DNA of 5,395 nucleotides from an uncultured Clostridia bacterium (GTDB lineage Bacteria; Bacillota; Clostridia; Christensenellales; Aristaeellaceae): contig CAMDVP010000206.1 in assembly GCA_945877525.1 (NCBI GenBank), positions 1 through 5,395 on the forward strand, given 5' to 3'. Both the position numbers and the translations under genes were made by a program. Under the pieces are notes generated by a model that did no database searches, had not been told where the DNA came from, and was given only the letters and a program-made list of their open reading frames with translations. Below are positions 1 through 4,861 of this stretch, in pieces. The stretch's first letter is position 1, and each line of letters starts with the position of its first letter.

Positions 1-28
1 ACTGGCGGTAAAGGGCCTGATATGCCAT
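1..28 (-). CDS. dnaX: DNA polymerase III subunit gamma/tau, N-terminal fragment (cut by window edge)
   Basis: Only nine codons are in the window, reading MAYQALYRQ. This matches the characteristic beginning of bacterial DnaX proteins (MAYQALYRxWRP), the clamp-loader subunit of the replicative polymerase. A GGAGG ribosome binding site at 38-34 sits five bases before the ATG at 28-26, which supports the start. The gene begins 11 nt after the stop of the preceding small gene on the same strand, so it is probably the distal member of the cysE-cysS operon, though it may also have its own promoter inside an upstream gene. The call rests on a very short but distinctive peptide; sequence to the left of the window would settle it. 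Confidence 0.82.
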
Positions 29-39
29 GCCTGCCTCCG

Positions 40-336
40 TTATTCCTGATGATTCCCGCCGCTCTCCGGCGCGGGAATGACAAACAGCGCCGTCACCATG
101 CTCCCATCCGGCCTTTCAAAGGACAGGAAAGCGTTGCCCTGCCATTTCAACAGGCCCTCGTCCCCCGGGAACAGCGCCCGGGCGTGGTCGCCCTGAATGA
201 TAAAGGTTTTCTTCCGCCCGTCCGCAAGGGCGAAGGTCGCCTCGCTGGCTCCCTGCAGGGTGATGAAATTCATCCGGCGGAAGTTCTTCTCCACCCGGGC
301 CTCAGCAGTCTTTATTTCATGCTGCGCTTCACTCAT
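40..336 (-). CDS. Small DUF2500-like protein of unknown function
   Basis: This 98-residue protein has no signal peptide, membrane helix or cysteine, so it is likely cytoplasmic. The middle (about residues 33-74) has the pattern of the DUF2500 C-terminal part: an ATFALADGRKKTFII strand pair, a short acidic stretch, then GDEGLLKWQGNAFLSFER, close to the GDxGxLxxQGxxFLxFER pattern of that family. Full DUF2500 proteins carry an N-terminal membrane segment that is missing here; instead there is a charged helix-like N-terminus (residues 1-20). The start ATG overlaps the stop of the upstream ComEA-like gene (ATGA), with GGGAGG seven bases before it, so the two are translationally coupled. dnaX follows 11 nt downstream. 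No biochemical function is known to me; the family assignment is from memory of its motif. Confidence 0.75.
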   Translation of the reverse strand: MSEAQHEIKTAEARVEKNFRRMNFITLQGASEATFALADGRKKTFIIQGDHARALFPGDEGLLKWQGNAFLSFERPDGSMVTALFVIPAPESGGNHQE

Positions 337-704
337 GGTTCTTCCTCCCGCAGGTCAAGCATATGCCTGATATCCTCCAGCTTGCCCTGTCCGATGCCCC
401 GCACCGCCAGCAGATCCTCCGGATAATGGAACGGTCCGCCCTGCTGCCGCTCTGACGCGATGGCCTGCGCCAGCACCGGGCCGATGCCGGGCAGCGCGGT
501 GAGGGCCTCCGCGTCCAGGGTGTTCACACAGATCTCTCCCTGTGGCAATGGGATGGCTTCCACTGTGGCGCTTCGGCCCGTGGCAGGCACAGCAGGCTGC
601 TCCGTCCTGCCAACCGGAAGAGCCTGCCCCAGCAGCAGGAGCAGGCATGCCGCCAGCAGCAGCCAGCCCAGGCCGCTCCTGACGGCATCACCCACGCGCT
701 TCAT
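333..704 (-). CDS. ComEA-like helix-hairpin-helix protein, membrane-anchored
   Basis: The protein has 123 residues. A hydrophobic segment at about residues 11-30 follows a short basic N-terminus and should anchor it in the membrane, with the rest outside. A lipobox-like LAAC lies at residues 17-20, but the hydrophobic run continues past that cysteine, so a plain anchor is more likely. Residues 58-116 form a tandem helix-hairpin-helix domain of the ComEA type: VNTLDAEALTALPGIGPVLAQ followed by FHYPEDLLAVRGIGQGKLEDI. ComEA binds double-stranded DNA at the cell surface during transformation. Bacillus ComEA is longer and carries an SLBB domain before the HhH pair; that domain is absent here. The chosen start (704) overlaps the cysS stop (TGATG) and has AGGAG six bases upstream; longer in-frame starts would lie inside cysS. 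A competence role is inferred from the domain only. Confidence 0.85.
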   Translation of the reverse strand: MKRVGDAVRSGLGWLLLAACLLLLLGQALPVGRTEQPAVPATGRSATVEAIPLPQGEICVNTLDAEALTALPGIGPVLAQAIASERQQGGPFHYPEDLLAVRGIGQGKLEDIRHMLDLREEEP

Positions 705-2110
705 CACACGCTCCTGCGAACCTTCTGTCCCTCGCGGGAATCCTCCAGAATATAGCCCGCCGCCTTGATGGCGTCGCGCAGCTCGTCCGAGCGCTTCCAA
801 TCCTTGTTCTTGCGGGCCAGGGCGCGCTCATCCACCATGCGCTGGATGTCCTCGGGCAGCGCGTCCTCCTCCTTTTGCAGGATGCCCAGCACGTCGCACA
901 GGGCCTTAAGGCTGCCAAGCGCACCCTCCACGGCGGCCTTGCTGCTGCCCGCGTTCAGCGATACATTGGCGTCCTTCACCAATTCGAAGATCGCGCCCAG
1001 GGCGTCGGCGGTGTTCAGGTCGTCGTCCATGGCGTCGTCAAAGCGCTTTTCGTCCGCCTTCACCCGGCCAAGGAAATCCGTCTCTTCCTGGGTGAGGGGC
1101 TGATCCTTCGCGCCGGCCAGCAGGTGCTTCATGTTGTCCCTTGCGGTATACAGGCGGGTCAGGCTGGCGTAGGCCGCGGCAATCTGCTCCCGGCTGAAGT
1201 TGATGGGGCTGCGGTAGTGGGCGGAAAGCATAAACAGCCGCACAGCCTCCAGGTCGTACTCCTTGGCGATATCCCGCACGGTGAAGAAATTGCCCAGGGA
1301 CTTGGACATCTTCTGATTGTCCACGTTGATAAAGCCGTTGTGCATCCAGTACCGGGCAAAGGGCTTGCCCGTGGCGCCCTCGGACTGGGCAATTTCGTTT
1401 TCATGGTGGGGGAACAGCAGATCCTTGCCGCCGCAGTGAATATCGAAGGTCTCGCCCAGATACTTCATGGACATGGCGGAGCACTCGATGTGCCAGCCGG
1501 GACGGCCCATGCCCCAGGGGGACTCCCAGGCGGGTTCGCCGGGCTTCTGCGCTTTCCACAGTACAAAGTCCGCGGGATTCTCCTTGTCGGTTTCCACGTC
1601 CAGACGCTCGGAGGCTCCCATCTCGCGGTCCTCCACGCTCTGGCCGGACAGCTTGCCGTAGCCGGGGAAGGCGGACACGCGGTAATACACGTCGCCGCTC
1701 TTGCCGGGGTAGGCGTGGCCGTTGTCCACCAGACGCTGCACCAGGGCGATAATCTCCGCGATATGCTCGGTGGCCTTGGGATGCACCGTGGCCGGACGGA
1801 TGCCCAAAGCCTTCGCATCCTTGTAATACTCGCCGATAAAGCGGTCGCCCAGCTCCTTGACGGTGATGCCCTCCTCATTGGCACGGCGGATCATCTTGTC
1901 GTCAATGTCGGTGAAGTTCTGCACGAAGGTTACCTCATAGCCCTCGCGCTCCAGCTGACGGCGCAGCACGTCGAAGGTGATAAAGGGCCGGGCGTTGCCG
2001 ATGTGAAAGAAGTTGTACACCGTGGGGCCGCAGGCATAGATGCCCACCTTGCCCTCGTGCAGGGGCTGGAACAGTTCCTTCTTGCGGGTCATGCTGTTGT
2101 AGATATACAT
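704..2110 (-). CDS. cysS: Cysteinyl-tRNA synthetase (cysteine--tRNA ligase)
   Basis: A class I aminoacyl-tRNA synthetase of 468 residues, the normal length for CysRS. It activates cysteine with ATP and attaches it to tRNA-Cys in the cytoplasm. The class I signature HIGN is at residues 36-39 and KMSKS at 267-271. The zinc site that selects cysteine is complete: Cys27 (YACGPTVYN), Cys210 (HIECSAMS), His235 and Glu239 (FPHHENE). The C-terminal helical anticodon-binding domain follows, ending with a typical WKRSDELRDAIKAAGYILEDS stretch. A GGAGG site at 2123-2119, inside the last codons of cysE, precedes the ATG, and only 3 nt separate the two genes, so translation is probably coupled to cysE. 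Co-transcription with cysE links cysteine synthesis to tRNA-Cys charging. No anomalies seen. Confidence 0.98.
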   Translation of the reverse strand: MYIYNSMTRKKELFQPLHEGKVGIYACGPTVYNFFHIGNARPFITFDVLRRQLEREGYEVTFVQNFTDIDDKMIRRANEEGITVKELGDRFIGEYYKDAKALGIRPATVHPKATEHIAEIIALVQRLVDNGHAYPGKSGDVYYRVSAFPGYGKLSGQSVEDREMGASERLDVETDKENPADFVLWKAQKPGEPAWESPWGMGRPGWHIECSAMSMKYLGETFDIHCGGKDLLFPHHENEIAQSEGATGKPFARYWMHNGFINVDNQKMSKSLGNFFTVRDIAKEYDLEAVRLFMLSAHYRSPINFSREQIAAAYASLTRLYTARDNMKHLLAGAKDQPLTQEETDFLGRVKADEKRFDDAMDDDLNTADALGAIFELVKDANVSLNAGSSKAAVEGALGSLKALCDVLGILQKEEDALPEDIQRMVDERALARKNKDWKRSDELRDAIKAAGYILEDSREGQKVRRSV

Positions 2111-2113
2111 GCT

Positions 2114-2833
2114 TTATTCCTCCATACTCTTTTCTTCCGCTTCGTTCAGGTCGCGCCGGATCACACAGCCGCCCTCGCAATCGCCGCAGCCCATCTCGCA
2201 GGCCCGGCGGGCCAGGCATTCCTCCAGGTGGGTCAGGCGGGTGTAAAGCGACTGCATTTTCTCCAGCATGGGGTCGGGCAGATTAACCTGATCCAGGTCA
2301 ATTTCATCCCTGCGCACATTCTTTTTGCGGACGACGCGCCCGGGATTGCCCACCACGGTGCAGTCCGGCGGCACGTTTTTGAGCACGATACTTCCCGCGC
2401 CCACCTTACAGTTGTCCCCAATGGTGATGGGACCCAGCACCTTGGCCCCCGCGCCGATGGTCACCCCGCTTCCGATGGTGGGATGGCGCTTGCCGGTTTC
2501 CTTTCCGGTGCCGCCCAGGGTTACGCCCTGATAGATGGTCACATTGTCGCCGATCACGGTGGTTTCGCCGATGACCACGCCGTCGCCGTGGTCAATGAAC
2601 AATCCGCGGCCAATCACCGCGCCGGGGTGAATCTCGATGCCTGTCTTGTGCCTGGCGCGCTGGCTGATGATCCGCGCCCAGGTGATATGCCCTTTCAGAT
2701 AAGCCCGATGCGCCCGTCTATGCGCCCGGATAGCCCGAAGCCCCGGGTAGCACAAAAGCACCTCCAGGCGGGAGCGGGCCGCGGGGTCACGGGCCATGAC
2801 CGCCGCCACGTCCTCCCTCCACTGCTCAAACAT
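2114..2833 (-). CDS. cysE: Serine O-acetyltransferase
   Basis: CysE transfers acetyl from acetyl-CoA to L-serine to give O-acetylserine, the committed precursor for cysteine synthesis. The 239-residue protein is of the short Gram-positive type. It has a helical N-terminus (residues 1-60, with RDPAARSRLEVLLCYPGLRAI typical of the family) followed by a left-handed beta-helix of hexapeptide repeats (about 63-168). Active-site positions include His82 in FIDHGDG, His117 in RHPTIG, and the conserved QGVTLGGTGK loop at 102-111. After the beta-helix comes an extension of about 70 residues, longer than usual, with five cysteines at 206, 212, 216, 219 and 223. The start at MFEQWREDV matches family N-termini, but it lacks a Shine-Dalgarno sequence at normal distance: AGGAGG is 30 nt upstream. 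First enzyme gene of the operon, behind a candidate cysteine attenuator. Confidence 0.96.
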   Translation of the reverse strand: MFEQWREDVAAVMARDPAARSRLEVLLCYPGLRAIRAHRRAHRAYLKGHITWARIISQRARHKTGIEIHPGAVIGRGLFIDHGDGVVIGETTVIGDNVTIYQGVTLGGTGKETGKRHPTIGSGVTIGAGAKVLGPITIGDNCKVGAGSIVLKNVPPDCTVVGNPGRVVRKKNVRRDEIDLDQVNLPDPMLEKMQSLYTRLTHLEECLARRACEMGCGDCEGGCVIRRDLNEAEEKSMEE

Positions 2834-2841
2834 GCCCTGTC

Positions 2842-2869
2842 GGCGGCATGATTCCGCCGCCTTCCTCCT
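2842..2869 (-). promoter_or_regulatory. cysE Shine-Dalgarno and adjacent hairpin
   Basis: AGGAGG (2869-2864) is the only strong ribosome binding site ahead of cysE, but it ends 30 nt before the ATG at 2833. Between them GGCGGC (2861-2856) and GCCGCC (2847-2842) can form a 6-bp all-GC stem with an 8-nt loop. If this 20-nt hairpin forms, the effective spacing falls to 10 nt. An alternative reading is a seven-codon ORF (MPPTGHV, 2849-2826) whose start ATG lies in the hairpin loop and whose stop lies just past the cysE ATG, feeding ribosomes to cysE by coupling; its distance from the Shine-Dalgarno (14 nt) is also long. Both explanations are inference. Confidence 0.5.
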
Positions 2870-2897
2870 TTTTTGCGCGATGGTACAGGGTATGCCT

Positions 2898-2926
2898 CCG
2901 CAAGAGCGGCTGTTCCCGCCCTGCGG
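2898..2926 (-). promoter_or_regulatory. Leader hairpin immediately after the leader-ORF stop
   Basis: Starting at the base after the leader ORF's UGA, CCGCAGG-GCGG (2926-2916) pairs with CCGC-T-CTTGCGG (2909-2898). This gives an 11-bp stem containing one G-U pair, one bulged U (2905) and a 6-nt loop. A ribosome terminating at the UGA would cover its 5' arm, whereas a ribosome stalled at the Cys codons would not. The stem competes with the GCCCTG/CAGGGC helix for bases 2923-2918. No run of U follows, so it is not an intrinsic terminator. Confidence 0.5.
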
Positions 2927-3052
2927 TCAGCCTCTGTCAGGGCAACATCGCGCGGCGGTAACGTCAATCACGCGAAGGAGACGTGCCTTTCCCGGAAGGC
3001 GCGCGCCGGGCCGGACAGAAGCCGCTGTTCCGTGTCGCTTCGCCATGCCCAT
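2927..3052 (-). CDS. Candidate cysteine leader peptide, 41 codons
   Basis: A short ORF begins at ATG 3052-3050 about 17 nt after the predicted transcription start. GGAGG at 3063-3059 is six bases before that ATG. A second ATG at codon 3 (3046), with another GGAGG (3059-3055) eight bases before it, is an equally good start. The peptide is basic and ends LLRVIDVTAARCCPDRG, with consecutive Cys codons UGU UGC (2947-2942) at positions 36 and 37, followed by four codons and UGA. Placement directly upstream of genes for cysteine synthesis and tRNA-Cys charging is the usual sign of a ribosome-mediated attenuator peptide. Cysteine-rich leader peptides of this kind are known in actinobacteria, some with a similar Arg-Val-(Asp) segment before the cysteines; I have not seen one tied to cysE-cysS in Firmicutes, though I cannot search. 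The stop is in frame with cysE, with 31 sense codons between. The peptide itself probably has no separate function. Confidence 0.6.
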   Translation of the reverse strand: MGMAKRHGTAASVRPGARLPGKARLLRVIDVTAARCCPDRG

Positions 3053-3075
3053 CGCCTCCCTCCGCTTTTCAGATG

Positions 3076-3104
3076 ATTATACCATATCATGCCCGGTAAA
3101 TCAA
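3076..3104 (-). promoter_or_regulatory. Sigma-A-type promoter of the cysE operon
   Basis: TTGATT (3104-3099) and TATAAT (3081-3076) are separated by exactly 17 bp, giving a perfect -10 and a four-of-six -35. Transcription would begin near 3069, leaving about 17 nt before the leader ORF. The -35 starts only nine bases after the T-tract of the terminator that ends the neighbouring ABC operon. Confidence 0.85.
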
Positions 3105-3112
3105 TCTTGACG

Positions 3113-3144
3113 CAAAGAAAGGGCCGCCTCATGCAGAGCGGCCC
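3113..3144 (-). terminator. Intrinsic terminator of the ABC transporter operon
   Basis: On the minus strand GGGCCGC (3144-3138) and GCGGCCC (3127-3121) form a 7-bp all-GC stem with a 10-nt loop, followed directly by TTTCTTT (3120-3114). It lies about 60 nt after the permease stop, with nothing else recognisable in between, and insulates the cys operon from read-through. Confidence 0.88.
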
Positions 3145-3205
3145 ACAGACAAGGAATACTCTTCGGTTCCGGCAGCGCACATGCGCCGTCTTGCCTGCGT
3201 CGAGC

Positions 3206-3853
3206 TTACAGATCGACCTGCTCGAAGCGTTTTTCCGCCATGCGGCAGCCCATAAAGGTCATCAGGCCGAACAGCAGGGCGCCAGCTCCCAGCGCCGCCA
3301 GCTTCCAGGGCATGTAGGCCGGATCGAGGGTATCCAGATACCGCCGCACGAAGGAAACCTGATGGACGGCCAGTTCCATGAGCACAATGTACACTGCCTG
3401 CGCCAGGCTTGCCAGGATGAAGGGCAGGCCCACCCGCTCCGGCTTCTGGTAATACAGGGGGAAAAACACCAGGTTGAACAGTCCCAGCATGACCAGGGCA
3501 AAGCCGAAGAAGGCCACGTTGGCGTCCATGCCCACCACGTTGCCGAAGCGGTTGATATGCTGGCTGAGGATGGCGAAGGGAACCGCTGCCACAACCTGGG
3601 CCAGCTGAATCACCACAGCCAGCAGCACCCGGGCGCGCACCAGGTCGCACCGCCGGACAGGAAGGGTCAGGGTATAGTCGATATCCTTGTTTTCCCGGCC
3701 GGTCAGGCATACAAAGAACAGTCCCAGGGTGGTGTAGAAAAACACCACATAATAGGGATAGGCAGGGATCATCAGCATGGCCGACAGCGCCAGAAACACC
3801 AGATTGGTGGGATGCAGCGCCAGGCGCAGCTCCTTGAGCAGCAGTTTTTTCAT
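3206..3853 (-). CDS. ABC-2 type transporter permease
   Basis: A 215-residue integral membrane protein with about six hydrophobic segments (roughly residues 17-30, 35-52, 74-97, 112-131, 142-165 and 184-202). It resembles the ABC2_membrane_5 family (PF13346) in length and in the cytoplasmic loop TGRENKDIDYTLTLPVRRCDLVRARV, where an NKD...LPV..xxLVxAR pattern is typical. With the ATPase it would form an exporter; the substrate cannot be read from sequence, though relatives are often linked to cell-envelope stress or antimicrobial peptide resistance. The start at MKKLLLKELRL is chosen because it overlaps the ATPase stop (ATGA) and has AGGAG upstream; an in-frame extension to 4114 would lie wholly within the ATPase gene. 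It ends 62 nt before an intrinsic terminator. Confidence 0.92.
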   Translation of the reverse strand: MKKLLLKELRLALHPTNLVFLALSAMLMIPAYPYYVVFFYTTLGLFFVCLTGRENKDIDYTLTLPVRRCDLVRARVLLAVVIQLAQVVAAVPFAILSQHINRFGNVVGMDANVAFFGFALVMLGLFNLVFFPLYYQKPERVGLPFILASLAQAVYIVLMELAVHQVSFVRRYLDTLDPAYMPWKLAALGAGALLFGLMTFMGCRMAEKRFEQVDL

Positions 3854-4296
3854 TGATCGTTCTCCTTTTCCATATGCACCATGATAGCGTCCAGGTCGGG
3901 GCGGAGGACAGGAACAGGCAGGCGCTGCGCGTCCTCGGCGCGCACCAGGGCAGTGCAGCCGTGTTTGGCGTGCTTCAGGCCGATCATCAGCGGACGGAAG
4001 GCTTCCGGCACATCGTTCTCCCACTCCACCAGGCGGTATTGCTCGGTAAAGGCCTTCAGCTCCTGGCTGACCATCACCCGCCCCTGATGGATGTAGGTAA
4101 TGCGGTCGGCGCACTTGTCCAGATCAGCGGTAATGTGGGTGGAGAACAGGATGCTCACACCCTCCCGCTGCAGCTGGAGAAACACATCCGTCAGGTCATC
4201 CCGGCTGATGGGATCAAGGCCACTGGTGGGCTCGTCCAGAATCAGCATCTCTGCGCGGCGGGACATGGCCAGCGTCAGGCTGTATTTCACCCGCAT
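3850..4296 (-). CDS. ABC transporter ATP-binding protein, C-terminal part (frameshifted gene)
   Basis: This fragment carries the second half of the ATPase begun at 4694. It opens with the end of the ABC signature region (the in-frame bases just before give AG, then MRVKYSLTLAMS), followed by Walker B AEMLILDE with the catalytic glutamate (fragment residue 22), the D-loop SGLDP and the H-loop histidine in FSTHITADLDKCADRI (residue 54). A C-terminal accessory region of about 75 residues follows. The motif set matches YtrB-like exporters (ILDEPTSGLDPxSRDxL). Its ATG at 4296 is an internal methionine of the family, with no ribosome binding site, so it is not a natural start. Joined to the N-terminal part in the corrected frame, the protein would have about 282 residues, the expected family length. 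The stop overlaps the permease start by four bases. Confidence 0.8.
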   Translation of the reverse strand: MRVKYSLTLAMSRRAEMLILDEPTSGLDPISRDDLTDVFLQLQREGVSILFSTHITADLDKCADRITYIHQGRVMVSQELKAFTEQYRLVEWENDVPEAFRPLMIGLKHAKHGCTALVRAEDAQRLPVPVLRPDLDAIMVHMEKENDQ

Positions 4297-4694
4297 GCCG
4301 GCGAAAGGGTGGCAGGCGTTTTGTCCTCATCCAGGTTGAACAGGCTCATATATCGCCGGTAAGCCTCCTCGTCCCAGCGTTCCTCGTAGAAGGAGCGGGT
4401 CACTGCCGTGATGGTATGCAGCTTTTTGCGCGTATAATGGTCTACTCCCCCGGACATAAAGGCCACTCTCTGCCGGATCTCCCGCTCATGACCCGCAAGG
4501 GGCATGCCGAAGAAGCGGATGTCGCCCTCATCCGGATGAACAAAACCTGTCAGGCACTTGAGCGTGGTGGATTTTCCCGCGCCGTTGCGTCCGATCAGGC
4601 CCATAATCTCCCCCTGACAAACGGTGAAGCCCGCATGGTCGAGGGTGAAGGCAGGGTAGCGCTTGGTCAACCCCTGCAGAGAAAGAATATCCAT
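4287..4694 (-). CDS. ABC transporter ATP-binding protein, N-terminal part (frameshifted gene)
   Basis: The true start is MDILSLQGLTKRYP at 4694, six bases after AAAGGAGG (4708-4701); an in-frame upstream ATG at 4772 would lie within the promoter. Walker A is GRNGAGKST at residues 35-43. The usual Q-loop is replaced by VAFMSGGVDHYTRKKL, as is common in the YtrB-like exporter group, followed by TRSFYEERWDEEAYRRY. The reading frame fails at TPATLS, where the signature motif (expected LSAGM) should continue; this frame instead reads PACG and stops at 4287. The remaining motifs are found in another frame from about 4302 downward. With no Walker B or signature, this fragment alone could not hydrolyse ATP. 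Promoter, start and downstream permease are all intact. Confidence 0.8.
   Translation of the reverse strand: MDILSLQGLTKRYPAFTLDHAGFTVCQGEIMGLIGRNGAGKSTTLKCLTGFVHPDEGDIRFFGMPLAGHEREIRQRVAFMSGGVDHYTRKKLHTITAVTRSFYEERWDEEAYRRYMSLFNLDEDKTPATLSPACG
4296..4308 (-). other. Frameshift site in the ABC ATPase gene
   Basis: Reading on the minus strand, ACC CTT TCG CCG gives T-L-S-P, whereas GCC GGC ATG CGG one base out gives A-G-M-R. The family consensus LSAGM(R/K)VKY needs TCN GCC GGC ATG, so one base is missing at about 4304-4300. Both sides match the family closely up to the break. The most economical explanation is a single-base deletion, either in the genome or in the read or assembly. A programmed -1 shift is less likely, because no good slippery heptamer is in register. 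Confidence 0.85.
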
Positions 4695-4731
4695 ATGACG
4701 CCTCCTTTGATGGTTCCATAGAGCATGTTTC

Positions 4732-4745
4732 ATAACACTTGTTAT
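4732..4745. promoter_or_regulatory. Candidate operator palindrome at the ABC promoter
   Basis: ATAACA-CT-TGTTAT is a perfect inverted repeat with 6-bp arms and a 2-bp centre. It overlaps the last bases of the ABC operon's -10 and covers its likely start site (about 4737). A repressor here would block transcription of the exporter. The divergent TetR-family protein is the natural candidate, but the link is inferred from position and symmetry only. The site is over 55 bp from the regulator's own -35, so it would not obviously autorepress. Confidence 0.55.
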
Positions 4746-4772
4746 TTTATCATGTGCAGCACTGTCTGTCAA
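4744..4772 (-). promoter_or_regulatory. Sigma-A-type promoter of the ABC transporter operon
   Basis: TTGACA (4772-4767) and TAAAAT (4749-4744) are 17 bp apart, a near-consensus promoter. It reads toward the ATPase gene with a leader of about 43 nt. Confidence 0.87.
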
Positions 4773-4803
4773 TGCGGCATGGCTGAAAACCGCCTTTGCG
4801 CGC

Positions 4804-4832
4804 TTGACAGCATCAGATTGCCCCGCTACAAT
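4804..4832 (+). promoter_or_regulatory. Sigma-A-type promoter of the TetR-family gene
   Basis: TTGACA (4804-4809) and TACAAT (4827-4832) are separated by 17 bp, again near consensus. The start of transcription would be near 4839, leaving a leader of about 22 nt. The -35 elements of this and the divergent ABC promoter are 31 bp apart. Confidence 0.87.
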
Positions 4833-4861
4833 ATCAGGAGAAGATCGTGGGAGGGATGCGC

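Larger units (their letters stand above)
2834..3069 (-). promoter_or_regulatory. cysE operon leader, candidate cysteine-responsive attenuator
   Basis: About 235 nt lie between the predicted transcription start (near 3069) and the cysE ATG. The region contains a 41-codon ORF ending with tandem Cys codons, then a strong bulged hairpin, then a distant Shine-Dalgarno with an intervening hairpin. Several helices exclude each other. GCCCTG (2943-2938), overlapping the second Cys codon, can pair with CAGGGC at 2923-2918 or with the identical CAGGGC at 2839-2834 just before the cysE ATG. CCCTGT (2890-2885) can also pair with ACAGGG (2840-2835). CCGCCGC (2958-2952), inside the leader ORF, is complementary to GCGGCGG (2860-2854) beside the Shine-Dalgarno. 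No U-tract follows any hairpin on this strand, so control at translation, or through Rho, fits better than an intrinsic terminator. No T-box consensus was found. The region is GC-rich, so some complementarity is expected by chance. Confidence 0.55.

Noticed and set aside
875..2851. 658-codon ORF on the plus strand
   Set aside because: It is antisense to cysS and cysE, both of which have complete family motifs; long open antisense frames are common in GC-rich coding DNA.
2842..2875. Plus-strand intrinsic terminator (GC hairpin followed by a T-rich stretch)
   Set aside because: The plus strand does show GGCGGC...GCCGCC then a pyrimidine run ending in six T, but the run starts seven bases late and is simply the complement of the cysE Shine-Dalgarno and A-run; no plus-strand gene ends here.
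2834..2929. UGA readthrough or selenocysteine joining the leader ORF to cysE
   Set aside because: The stop is in frame with cysE and the 31 codons between are open, but CysE homologues start at MFEQW-like sequences, the spacer has no conserved domain, and no convincing SECIS-like element sits at the expected place.
2695..2967. 90-codon ORF overlapping the start of cysE in another frame
   Set aside because: It begins inside the leader without a good ribosome binding site and most of it is a shifted reading of cysE.
2834..3069. T-box riboswitch upstream of cysE-cysS
   Set aside because: The leader has ACCGCCGCG at 2959-2951, reminiscent of the T-box ACCGCG, but lacks the GGGTGG part, the UGGN bulge that binds the tRNA end, and a terminator with a U-tract.
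3089..3856. 255-codon ORF on the plus strand
   Set aside because: It is antisense to the permease gene, starts inside the cys promoter region, and shows no recognisable domain.
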